From an uncultured Oscillospiraceae bacterium (GTDB lineage: Bacteria; Bacillota; Clostridia; Oscillospirales; Ruminococcaceae): DNA of 23,786 nt. Under the pieces are notes generated by a model. That model saw nothing but the letters and a program-made list of their open reading frames with translations, did no database searches and was not told where the DNA came from. This document shows positions 1 through 6,670 of the stretch, piece by piece. Both the position numbers and the translations under genes were made by a program. Within the stretch, counting starts at the first letter, position 1, and each line of letters begins with the position of its first letter. The DNA lies in NCBI GenBank assembly GCA_902490585.1, contig CABUEI010000031.1, positions 1-23,786 on the forward strand. The letters run 5' to 3'.

Positions 1-1
1 C

Positions 2-727
2 CGCAGGGATTATTCAAGGGAGAAGATCTACAGCGGTGAGGGCAAGCCGAAGCAGGCAGCTCCGAGAACGGAGGAAGCGCCTATGAGTAAACTGCCCGAG
101 AACACAACACCGCAGTTACCGGAAGTGACGCAGGATAGCCAAAAAACTAAGAAGATTATGAGCGAGGGTGTTGTATTAAAAGAAAAAGATAAAAACTCAG
201 AAACACCTATAACCCCGATTACAGAGAAATCCATAGAAAAAGTGCCGTTAATAAACATATCTGGGTATAATGATGAATATTGTGAGTATGTTCAGCGCAA
301 ACACAAAGAATTATTAGAGTACTCTCGTGACAATAACGCTGGAAATGAAGTTGCGTTTATTGTTGATAAAGATATGGTAGAACGAGAACCTATAATTGGA
401 GATGATGAAAAAATAAGTTTTGGCGAATTGTACGGAAGAGATTTATTCATCATGCACAACCATCCCAGAAACAATAGTTATTCTATTGACGATATAGTCG
501 AATTTTTTGGTGGAAGCAACGTAAAATCACTTTCCATTGTTAAAAACAACGGAAAAGTTGAGGTCTTGACAAAACTTATGGAATATGATAGAATGACTAC
601 AATTAAAGAGTTAGACAGAATGATCCGAAAGAATATAAAAACGGGTTCTGATTCTGAATATCGAGCAATCGTTAATAAATTTCTTAGCAAGTATGTTGAA
701 TTAGGAGTGATAGAATGGCTGAAATAA
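2..727 (+). CDS. Phage minor head protein C-terminal part with JAB/JAMM-like domain (5' partial)
   Basis: The frame is open to the left edge; the first ATG inside the window is at 83, but 27 sense codons precede it, so the gene most likely starts outside. The first ~75 residues are a hydrophilic linker. The last ~150 residues form a compact domain with FIMHNHPRNNSYSIDD (about 437-490), which has the HxHP...S..D layout of JAB/JAMM metal-dependent isopeptidase folds; a Glu in NEVAFI could be the upstream catalytic acid. The spacing between the second His and the Ser is one residue shorter than in the RadC-type motif. In phages of Clostridia such domains can sit at the C-terminus of SPP1 gp7/Mu F-type minor capsid proteins; that placement is inferred from the scaffold-like and small phage-type genes downstream. 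A metal-dependent activity is possible but unproven. Confidence 0.6.
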   Translation, partial: RRDYSREKIYSGEGKPKQAAPRTEEAPMSKLPENTTPQLPEVTQDSQKTKKIMSEGVVLKEKDKNSETPITPITEKSIEKVPLINISGYNDEYCEYVQRKHKELLEYSRDNNAGNEVAFIVDKDMVEREPIIGDDEKISFGELYGRDLFIMHNHPRNNSYSIDDIVEFFGGSNVKSLSIVKNNGKVEVLTKLMEYDRMTTIKELDRMIRKNIKTGSDSEYRAIVNKFLSKYVELGVIEWLK

Positions 728-831
728 AAGAACATTCTCTTGACGGTTCTAATGAAGAAGCAGTAAAAAAAATGAGACAGCTTTTGAAAGACTTAGAACT
801 TGAAGAGGAGGAAAAGAAAAATAACGATTAA
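715..831 (+). CDS. Small acidic/basic 38-residue protein, probable phage gene
   Basis: ATG at 715 overlaps the end of the preceding gene by 13 nt and is preceded by AGGAG at 703-707, a good spacing, so translational coupling is likely. The product is 38 residues, mostly charged and probably helical, with a KKMRQLLKDLELEEEEKK core. An intrinsic terminator begins at its stop codon. It matches no family I recognise. The overlap and ribosome site support a real gene, but the length makes a chance ORF possible. Confidence 0.5.
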   Translation: MAEIKEHSLDGSNEEAVKKMRQLLKDLELEEEEKKNND

Positions 832-855
832 CCGCCCACAGCAGTGAGCGGTTTT
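830..855 (+). terminator. Intrinsic terminator after the minor head gene pair
   Basis: AACCGC (830-835) pairs with GCGGTT (848-853), extended by two inner pairs after one mismatch, and TTTTGTTG follows. It ends the transcript of the first two genes. Confidence 0.6.
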
Positions 856-884
856 GTTGTATCCCGTTTTGAAAGGAGTAAGCA

Positions 885-1088
885 ATGCGGATTATAATCA
901 GAGTGGAAGAAGATACATTCCGCACCGGTAAGGTATCCGAAGAAAAAACAGACCCACCCGTGATTGAGTACATCGACAAAGACGGGTGGGTAAGGAGAGC
1001 CAAGCTGTCAGAGCTTGATAAGTTCCCTCAGTTTACAGGGAATGATAGAACTTTTCTAAAAAGCGTATTATCGCTCATAAACGGCTGA
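885..1088 (+). CDS. Hypothetical 67-residue phage-type protein
   Basis: ATG at 885 has a strong AAAGGAG (870-876) in front. The product begins MRIIIRVEEDTFRTG, has a hydrophilic middle (EKTDPPVIEYIDKDGWVRRAKLSEL) and no membrane segment or cysteine. The stop codon lies inside the 5' arm of a terminator hairpin. I do not recognise the family. Its place between head genes of a prophage remnant, with a terminator on both sides, suggests an accessory phage gene. Confidence 0.6.
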   Translation: MRIIIRVEEDTFRTGKVSEEKTDPPVIEYIDKDGWVRRAKLSELDKFPQFTGNDRTFLKSVLSLING

Positions 1089-1123
1089 TTTTAACATGAA
1101 CTTTGCAAAAACAGCCGTTTTTT
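1079..1123 (+). terminator. Intrinsic terminator overlapping the 67-residue gene's stop
   Basis: AAACGGCTG (1079-1087) and CAGCCGTTT (1112-1120) form a perfect 9-bp stem followed by TTT (a run of six T in total). The loop is long, about 24 nt. The 5' arm contains the TGA of the gene before it, so translation and hairpin formation compete. Confidence 0.6.
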
Positions 1124-1162
1124 GTGAAGTTCGGTGCGAAAATGAACCAAACTTAATAATTT

Positions 1163-1190
1163 TACCGCTCTTAAAAAGGGCGGTATTTTT
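1163..1190 (+). terminator. Second intrinsic terminator, before the DUF4406-like gene
   Basis: TACCGCTCTT (1163-1172) pairs with AAGGGCGGTA (1176-1185) with one G-U, a 3-nt loop and TTTTT after it: a textbook terminator. No convincing gene lies between 1089 and 1162, so this is a second stop site about 40 nt after the previous one, directly upstream of the next gene's ribosome site. Confidence 0.75.
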
Positions 1191-1224
1191 ATACCCAAAA
1201 TCAATTGGAGAAAGGAAAATAAAA

Positions 1225-1521
1225 ATGAAAGTATTTATCTCACAGCCTATGAGAGGCAAAACAGACACGGAAATCACTAAGGAAAGGCATAAAGCCATAA
1301 GTAAAGCAAAAGAACTTTACGGGGAAGAGGTTGAAGTAATTGATTCGTTCTTTCAGTCTGCCCCTATTGATGCAAAGCCACTGTGGTTTCTCGGTAAATC
1401 GCTTGAGCTTCTTTCTGGAGCAGATGTTGCAGTGTTCTGTCCCGGGTGGGAAGATGCAAGAGGCTGCCGAATAGAACACGACTGCTGTGTTGAATATGGA
1501 ATAGAATGTTTACATCTTTAA
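1225..1521 (+). CDS. DUF4406-like / nucleoside 2-deoxyribosyltransferase-like small protein
   Basis: ATG at 1225 is chosen over upstream in-frame starts because GGAGAAAGG (1207-1215) sits at the correct distance and the upstream portion would run through a terminator hairpin. The 98-residue product opens with KVFISQPMRGKT, the beta-strand plus Ser/Pro/Arg-Gly loop typical of DUF4406 and of nucleoside 2-deoxyribosyltransferase-like folds; later LLSGADVAVFCPGWEDARGCRIEHDCCVEYGI matches the second conserved part (acidic strand end and WE..RGC..E). The family is common in phages and is thought to bind nucleotides, but its physiological role is not settled. Family call is from remembered motif, not a search. 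Confidence 0.7.
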   Translation: MKVFISQPMRGKTDTEITKERHKAISKAKELYGEEVEVIDSFFQSAPIDAKPLWFLGKSLELLSGADVAVFCPGWEDARGCRIEHDCCVEYGIECLHL

Positions 1522-1572
1522 TGAAGCATTTTGAGTGGTGTTTTATGCACAAAACAGAAAGGACGGATAATC

Positions 1573-1815
1573 ATGGATGAAAAAGCAATAAAAATTGCAA
1601 AAAACTATATAGAAGAACATTTAGACAAATCAGTCGCAAAATCTGATTTTGATGTTTATACAGTGTGGAAGTGTAAAACTCTTCAGAACTGGAAATACTT
1701 GCTTTCAAGCACTCTTCCCGACGGTATGTATTATGAGCTTACATATAACGGCGATAAAAAAGAGTGGTATCTTGACGCATACAAGAAGGTAGAAAACAAG
1801 GTTGTTATTGAGTGA
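1573..1815 (+). CDS. DUF6275-like small phage protein
   Basis: ATG at 1573 follows GAAAGGA (1557-1563); the in-frame start at 1531 lacks a ribosome site. The 80-residue product contains VYTVWKCKTLQNWKYLL and LPDGMYYELTYNGDKKEWYLDAY, which I recognise as the conserved core of DUF6275 proteins found in Firmicutes phages; length is normal for the family. The function of the family is unknown. It lies between two terminators, so it may be expressed as an independent unit. Confidence 0.7.
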   Translation: MDEKAIKIAKNYIEEHLDKSVAKSDFDVYTVWKCKTLQNWKYLLSSTLPDGMYYELTYNGDKKEWYLDAYKKVENKVVIE

Positions 1816-1837
1816 CAACTAATCAAATATCGGAACT

Positions 1838-1861
1838 AAGCACCTTAACGGGTGCTTTTTT
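1838..1861 (+). terminator. Intrinsic terminator after the DUF6275-like gene
   Basis: AAGCACC (1838-1844) pairs with GGTGCTT (1851-1857), 6-nt loop, followed by a T run to 1861. It stands about 32 nt before the start of the scaffold-like gene. Confidence 0.75.
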
Positions 1862-1893
1862 CATACACAAAATTAAGAAAGCGAGGTAAAACA

Positions 1894-2199
1894 ATGGAAC
1901 CCGAAAAGAAAACTCCCGAAGAGGAGAAGAAGCCCGACGCTCCCGCACCGGAGCAGAAGGACGAGCCCAAGCCCGAAGAGAAGCCTGCTGACGACAAGCC
2001 GGCAGACGATAACGGCACGGCAGAGAAGCCCGATGAGAGCAAGGCGGAGGACAAGAAGGACGATAAGCCCGAAGAAAAGGCGGATAAGCCCGAATCTGAG
2101 CCTGCACCCGTCGTTCCCGATGCAAAGGACGAGGAGATTTTAAGGCTGACATTCAATCACTTTTTTCTATGCGTATATAGTGATTGCACGCACGGTTAA
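1894..2199 (+). pseudogene. Truncated phage scaffold-like protein N-terminus
   Basis: ATG at 1894 has GAGG at 1883-1886. The first ~84 residues are an extreme Lys/Glu/Pro/Asp low-complexity stretch (MEPEKKTPEEEKKPDAPAPE onward) ending in DAKDEEILRL, as seen at the start of phage scaffold or similar head-assembly proteins. After about 2143 the reading changes to NHFFLCVYSD, which is simply the antisense of the EcfA 3' end, so the remainder of the gene is missing. The fusion ORF ends at 2199. The scaffold call rests on composition and position behind minor head genes and is tentative; truncation is clear from the composition switch. Confidence 0.55.
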
Positions 2200-3542
2200 G
2201 AAATTCGTAATCGTGGGTTACTACAAATATGATATATCCCTTATCAGCCATTTGCTTCATAAGTTCGGTTACCTGACACATGTGGCGGTAATCCAATCCG
2301 CTGGTTGGCTCGTCAAAAATGAGTATTTTTTTACCGCCCATGACCGCCTGGCATATTGCAAGACGTTGGCGTTGACCGCCTGATAATGTCAACGGGTGAC
2401 TATCGGTATAATCGGATAAATCAAAGCTTTTTAATAATGCCGAAATTTCTTCATCTGTCGCATCGGGATTTGCGAGGAGGCACTCGTTTTTGACGCTGTC
2501 AGAAAACAATTGATGGTTTACGTCTTGCATTACCATACCGAATTGTTTGGTACGGGCTTTGCGTGACAGCTTTTTGCCGTGGTATACGATTTCTCCGTCA
2601 GTGCTTGGTAAAAGACCGCAAAGGCAGTTGCAGAAGGTCGATTTGCCGTTTCCGTTTTCGCCGACAATTCCTATAACATCTCCTGCGCCTGCGGATAATG
2701 ATATGCTGTTGCAGATCAGTTTCTTTTTGCATCGGACAGAAAGATTATTTACTGTGAGTATGGAATCGGGTTGCATGGACAAAAGTTCGGGAATGTTTAT
2801 TTTCTCGGGATGAATGTTTCTAAGCCCCAGCGATTCTCGTTCGGAGTCTGATAATCCGGCAAATTCTTCGGGTGTGAACTCTTTATCAATGCGTCCGTCT
2901 TTCATGTAAATAATTCTGTCGGCAAGACCGTTCAGGTATGAAATTCTGTGTTCGGCTATAAGTACGGTGCGACCGCTCTTTTTGATCGTTTCAAGAATTG
3001 TACGCAGTTTTACTATTGCACTTTGGTCTAAATTCGCAGACGGTTCATCAAGAACATAAACCTGCGGATTCATGGCATATACGGAGGCAAAGGCGAGTAG
3101 TTGTTTTTCGCCGCCTGACATTGAAAAAACGCTTCTGTTTGTCAGCTTTTCAATATTCAGCTCGGATATGGTTTCGGCTACCCGTTTCTGAATTAATTCA
3201 GGGGGTGCGCCTATATTTTCAAGTCCGAAAGCGATTTCTGCACAGGAGTCGGTGTTGAAAAACTGCGTCTTTGGGTTCTGGAATACAGAGCCTACAGTTT
3301 CGGCAATCTTATACATGGGGAGTGTTGCGATATCAAGGTCTGCTACGCTGACGGAACCGCTGACTTCGGCATCTTTTACAAAGTGGGGGAATAAGCCCGT
3401 TTATGAGCTTTGTCATTGTGGTTTTTCCGCAACCGCTTTCGCCGCAGAGCAGTACAAATTCTCCCTTGCCAACCGTCAGGTTTATATCCGAAAGAATATT
3501 TTTGCCTTTAATATCTACGCTTACGTTTTTGAGTTTGATCAT
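2153..3542 (-). pseudogene. ECF transporter double ATPase (EcfA-type), frameshifted
   Basis: The gene reads from ATG at 3542 (AGGA upstream) to the TGA at 2153-2155 and encodes two ABC ATPase domains in one chain. Domain 1 has Walker A GESGCGKTT, signature SMSGGEKQ and Walker B VYVLDEPSANLD; domain 2 has GENGNGKST, LSGGQRQ and ILIFDEPTSGLD. The frame is broken at GGGGG, 3385-3389: the first frame (to 3333) runs off into PPLCKRCRSQ, whereas deleting one base restores LIPHFVKDAEVSGSV leading into MYKIAETVGSVFQNPKTQFF. All catalytic motifs downstream are intact, so the lesion is recent or a homopolymer error. It would energise uptake of a vitamin or other micronutrient together with EcfT and a missing S component. 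Its start overlaps the EcfT stop (ATGA). Confidence 0.88.
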
Positions 3543-4205
3543 AACAGAAATCCTATCAGTGTAATTGCCGTGATACATACCGTTGCCGAAATCATGATAA
3601 TGAGATCAGAGCAAGTTATATGAATACTGACATAACTTGTTTTCTTACAAGGGTTTTCAATCCCTCTTACTACTGCCGCCGCCTCAATTTCATCCGATGT
3701 ATTTGCCGCCGACATCATAATAGGTACTATCGTACATTCGAGCCGTTCGGAAAAAGGGATATTCTGAAGTTTTAAAGCTGATCTGATTATTCATGAATTC
3801 TTCTTTTATTGACGGGAAATATCGCAGGGTAGTGGACATAGCAAGAATAAAACCTTGCGGAAGGTGCATTGCACGCATGGCGGCAATCATTTTCTGCATT
3901 GAGGCGTTGCGGACAAGTAAAATTCCTGCCAGTATGCACGGCATAATACGCAGAGTGTAGTTTATCAGCACGGGGAAAACCATGTTTATAATATGCGGAC
4001 ACAGCGGAAAAACATATTTCAGCAAAGGAAGTGAAACAATTATCACCAACGCTCCTTTAAGTGCGGCGGTATATTGGCGATACAGCAGTAAAAACAGCAG
4101 AAACATAGCTGAAATTGCAATTCCCTGCCATGAATATCTTTCGCAGAACATACCGACATTTGCGAGTAACAGCAACCAGATGCTGTTTACGGCGGTCAAG
4201 TTTTA
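3539..4205 (-). pseudogene. ECF transporter transmembrane subunit (EcfT-like), headless and frameshifted
   Basis: Two minus-strand frames together give an EcfT: 4199 to about 3787 encodes hydrophobic segments (IWLLLLANVGMF, AISAMFLLFLLLY) and MHLPQGFILAMSTTLRYFPSIKEE, and the second frame, about 3790 to 3539, gives SALKLQNIPFSERLECTIVPIMM, SDEIEAAAVVRGIE and a final membrane helix ending ITLIGFLL. Removing one base from GATTATTC (3785-3792) joins them as EEFMNIRSALKL. The start is missing: the gene runs without its own ATG into an AraC-like fragment. The C-terminal TGA overlaps the ATG of the ATPase gene by ATGA, normal for this operon type. The protein would be the membrane coupling subunit for the double ATPase. 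Confidence 0.8.
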
Positions 4206-4485
4206 TGTCGCCTGCTGTTGTATAACCGACCATGCCGCTTCCTGCGACATATTCCATCTGTCCTTCACGGCAGTGGTCAATAGCCAGTATTCTGTTATCT
4301 ATGACAAATCCGCTGTGATAGTACTCCATGTGGAAGTCGTTGAAACTGAGCATCACTCCCGGGAATACCTCGTAGGCGGTCATTGTACCCTCGCCGTTTT
4401 CGTTGCAAAACTGCCAGACCGAACAGCCGTCGCTCTGTGCCAATAAGACAGCACCCTCGTTTTCAAGTGCTTTTGTATGTTCCAT
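4196..4485 (-). pseudogene. AraC-family regulator N-terminal fragment
   Basis: The likely start is ATG at 4485 (GGGAG upstream at a workable distance), giving MEHTKALENEGAVLLAQSDG; the TTG at 4518 has no ribosome site. About 97 residues follow, with the cupin-like sensory features of AraC-type regulators near ECF or siderophore transporters (LSFNDFHMEYYHSGF, DHCREGQMEYVAGSG, GDIKLDRRK). After DRRK the sequence becomes the EcfT gene in another frame, so the rest of the sensor domain and both helix-turn-helix motifs are gone. A deletion joining the two genes explains this. In intact loci such regulators control the adjacent transporter; here it cannot bind DNA. Confidence 0.7.
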
Positions 4486-4558
4486 AGGCAAAATTCTCCC
4501 AAAAAGTTTTAATTGCAATATGCGAACGCAATAGATTAGACAAAACTAACCGAATAAC

Positions 4559-4588
4559 AGTATACCACGCCCTTAACACCTGTGTCTA
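4559..4588 (-). promoter_or_regulatory. Possible promoter for the AraC-ECF remnant
   Basis: On the minus strand, TAGACA (4588-4583) and TATACT (4564-4559) are separated by 18 nt, about 70 nt before the AraC-like start. Two mismatches from consensus in total; plausible but not strong. Confidence 0.4.
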
Positions 4589-4766
4589 CACCTATTGGGT
4601 GAGATTTTACTTTTCAGTCGAAAACTTTTTGAGGTGTTTTAATTGTTAACGGATATCGTGTTGCAGGACGTAGCGGCAAATCGGGTGTGGTATCAGGTTT
4701 CGGATTATTTTTTGCCAGATGCCCGTTATGGCTGAGTTAGAGCAGAGAAAGAAATTTCTATCATAC

Positions 4767-4796
4767 TTGACAGTATGTTGATGCGTGATATATAAT
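4767..4796 (+). promoter_or_regulatory. Strong sigma-A type promoter for the two unknown genes
   Basis: TTGACA (4767-4772) and TATAAT (4791-4796), both perfect, with an 18-nt spacer. The leader to the ATG at 4883 is about 80 nt and AT-rich. Confidence 0.75.
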
Positions 4797-4882
4797 ATAT
4801 AAAAGTTTCAATTTATGCCATACAGGAATTAATTTATAATTTTTAAAGCAAATTATATTGATGAAAAACGAGGTGAAATACA

Positions 4883-5290
4883 ATGTGCTATATGCTTTAC
4901 GGGGCTGTCAATTACGGGATAAATACAAGTGATTACAGGAAAGCTGTCGGGAATTTGCCTTATGATTTTCAGATAGGAAATGAAGAGGATATAAACCGTT
5001 GCATTGCCGGGGAAACGTACAGATACAGAATTACGGATAATGATTGTGATTGCAAAACTCCCGTCGGAAATCACGATACGGATAACGAAAAACTGAGGGC
5101 TTTTGCCGAGCTTATAGGCAGACTTCGTGACGTGAGAGGGATAAAGTATGTAATGCTCAGCAAGAACTGGACGGGCGAGGAAAACGAGAAGAGCGTCACA
5201 GTGCATATTCAGGATACCGATATTGTGAAAATGCTGGCGGACGCTGAGGAGAAATGTCTGTATCGGATTGAGCTTTACAAAAAGTATTGA
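4883..5290 (+). CDS. Hypothetical 135-residue protein
   Basis: ATG at 4883 is preceded by GAGG (4870-4873) and by a near-perfect promoter. The product has no signal peptide or membrane segment. It starts MCYMLYGAVNYGINTSDYR, contains a CDCKTPVGNHDTDNEKL stretch with paired cysteines and a His-Asp, and a mixed alpha/beta C-terminal half (RGIKYVMLSKNWTGEENEKSV...). The Cys and His could bind metal, though no standard motif is met. I do not recognise the family. The next gene lies 56 nt downstream on the same strand, so the two probably share the upstream promoter. Intact and well framed, in contrast with its neighbours. Confidence 0.7.
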   Translation: MCYMLYGAVNYGINTSDYRKAVGNLPYDFQIGNEEDINRCIAGETYRYRITDNDCDCKTPVGNHDTDNEKLRAFAELIGRLRDVRGIKYVMLSKNWTGEENEKSVTVHIQDTDIVKMLADAEEKCLYRIELYKKY

Positions 5291-5346
5291 AGAGTGTGAA
5301 TGCCCGGTTTCTATGAAGAAAACAATATCTATAAGGACTAAGTACG

Positions 5347-5649
5347 ATGATTGGTTTACGAACAAATGAAGACGAAAGATTTATTAGTTTTTTTGCAAAA
5401 GTACAGGAAGAAGCTAAAAAACAAAATGCGGTTTTCTTTCTTGATTGCGGTGAAGGACATGATGTATTTTGTGATGACATAATTTGTACTGATTGCAGTG
5501 GATGGCTTGTTCCGTTAGAAAAAGCTGATGAATTCGGTAAAACTTATTACTCATTCGGTCAAGAAAAAGACGAGTGGGAAGATTATGTTTCATGGGTTAC
5601 ATGGAGTGGAGATTGTCATAAACCGATAATAAACATTGAGTTGTTGTGA
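5347..5649 (+). CDS. Hypothetical 100-residue protein
   Basis: ATG at 5347 has AAGGA at 5333-5337. The acidic product begins MIGLRTNEDERFISFFAKVQ and has FFLDCGEGHDVFCDDIICTD, rich in Cys and Asp, then a Trp-rich tail (EDYVSWVTWSGDCHKP). The composition and size recall small cytosolic immunity-type proteins, but no specific family is recognised and no toxin gene is visible nearby. Probably co-transcribed with the gene ending at 5290. There is no clear terminator after its stop. Confidence 0.6.
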   Translation: MIGLRTNEDERFISFFAKVQEEAKKQNAVFFLDCGEGHDVFCDDIICTDCSGWLVPLEKADEFGKTYYSFGQEKDEWEDYVSWVTWSGDCHKPIINIELL

Positions 5650-5841
5650 GTGGCGGCATAAAAAGATTGACGAATTTTTTAAAAGTATACTTATAAATAA
5701 AACGGTTATTAAATAATAAGAAAGATATTTTCCAAAACGGTGAGTATAAGCACTGAAATGAAAATTGGTGATATTTTTGTATATGTTCCTAAACCGAGTG
5801 TAAAATTCAAGTTAAACATATTTTATTATAATACATTATCC

Positions 5842-5870
5842 TTGACACAGCTTATCCGTTGTGATAGAAT
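5842..5870 (+). promoter_or_regulatory. Promoter facing a broken gene start
   Basis: TTGACA (5842-5847), 17-nt spacer, TAGAAT (5865-5870). It is followed by an AGAGG (5928-5932 area) and ATG at 5942, so this is a complete expression start, but the gene it serves is broken within about 110 nt. Confidence 0.65.
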
Positions 5871-5941
5871 GAAAACAACAAGATAGTACAGCGGACAGAA
5901 CCGCATAATTCAACAACATTCAAAGAAAAGAGGAAAACATT

Positions 5942-6050
5942 ATGGCAACCCCGATCTTTTATTTCCGTCAGACGCAAAGCAAAAGAAGTACAATCAGTTA
6001 ACCAAAAGTGCAGCGGCAGATTTGCAGATAGAATATCTTGCGATGACGCT
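5942..6050 (+). pseudogene. N-terminal fragment of an unrecognised protein, frameshifted and truncated
   Basis: From ATG 5942 the frame stops after 19 codons. The +1-shifted frame from 5947 reads NPDLLFPSDAKQKKYNQLTK then SAAADLQIEYLAMTLL, which looks like real protein sequence. One extra A after ATGGCAA would give MANPDLLFPSDAKQKK in a single frame, so a 1-nt deletion is the simplest explanation. The reading ends at TAA 6055-6057, where the antisense ABC exporter fragment begins. I do not know the family; it may be the start of the gene interrupted here or an unrelated one. Right boundary is approximate. Confidence 0.5.
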
Positions 6051-6670
6051 TTTGTAACCGAATCCATAGTGGCACCGGATTTTCCGAATGATTTTACTAC
6101 CGATAATCCACGGGCGTATTCGATGATCGCACCTGTCAGGTCACGGTTTGCCTGCGCTTCTACCGGAGCATTTATGCGGCTGAAGTGGGAAATTATCAGC
6201 ATAAAGCAAAGCGACAGTAATGCGGCAACCAGAGCGATAAGTGCGGTTAGGGGACTGCATACAGCGAGTGCTGCAAATATTACGGCAAAGTTCAGATAAC
6301 CGCCGACAAAGTTATCTATCATACGGATACCCATGTTTTCAAGTGTGGAAAGACCCGATGTGATTGAGTTCAGGATACTGCCTGTACTGATCTGACCGAA
6401 ATAGCCGAGAGAAACACGCTTTAGGGCATCTCCGACAGCAAGACGGTCACGGGCGGTCAGCTGATAGCTTATAGGTTCCTGTAATCTTGCACGGAAATAG
6501 TCGAATAAGAAACGGAAGAAAACAAGTACAACCTGAATAATGATTGATATCCATATCCACGAAGAGTCAAATTCTGTTCCGTTTTTCTGTGCTTCGATAA
6601 GGCTTCCCACAGTGTAAGCGGCAAGACCTAAAGGCAGTGCGGTAAAGATATGTGAAAAGAAGGTCATGAG
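6045..6670 (-). pseudogene. ABC exporter transmembrane-domain fragment
   Basis: The minus strand encodes about 205 residues of a type-I ABC exporter membrane domain: MTFFSHIFTALPLGLAAYTV, a helix IWISIIIQVVLVFFRFLFDYF, the coupling-type segment SLGYFGQISTGSILNSITSG, a long pair of helices (YLNFAVIFAALAVCSPLTAL, IALVAALLSLCFMLIISHF) and EYARGLSVVKSFGKSGATMDSVTKA. Both ends are missing: there is no room for the first helix before MTFF, and after VTKA the frame reads the antisense of the neighbouring plus-strand fragment. No ATPase domain is present. It lies inverted between two plus-strand gene pieces, with edges known only to roughly 10 nt. Confidence 0.8.

Larger units (their letters stand above)
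4486..4882. other. Divergent intergenic region
   Basis: This gap separates the minus-strand AraC-ECF remnant from the plus-strand unknown genes. It holds the two outward promoters listed separately. The stretch 4600-4760 shows no ORF with a ribosome site, no strong hairpin and no repeat that I can see. Confidence 0.6.

Noticed and set aside
1823..2156. Minus-strand ORFs of about 105 residues opposite the scaffold-like gene
   Set aside because: They mirror the Lys/Glu/Pro-rich sense strand, giving Ser/Gly/Phe- or Arg-rich nonsense, and have no ribosome site or promoter.
3333..3400. Programmed ribosomal frameshifting in the EcfA gene
   Set aside because: There is a C5 run on the coding strand but no slippery heptamer, downstream pseudoknot or upstream ribosome-like stimulator, and members of this family do not use frameshifting; mutation or error is simpler.
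4853..5365. 170-residue minus-strand ORF opposite the first unknown gene
   Set aside because: The plus strand has a consensus promoter and ribosome site; the antisense product has no family features and spans into the next gene.
5852..6045. C-terminal part of the antisense exporter ORF (after VTKA) as genuine protein
   Set aside because: It is the complement of the plus-strand fragment and its promoter, and does not resemble exporter sequence.
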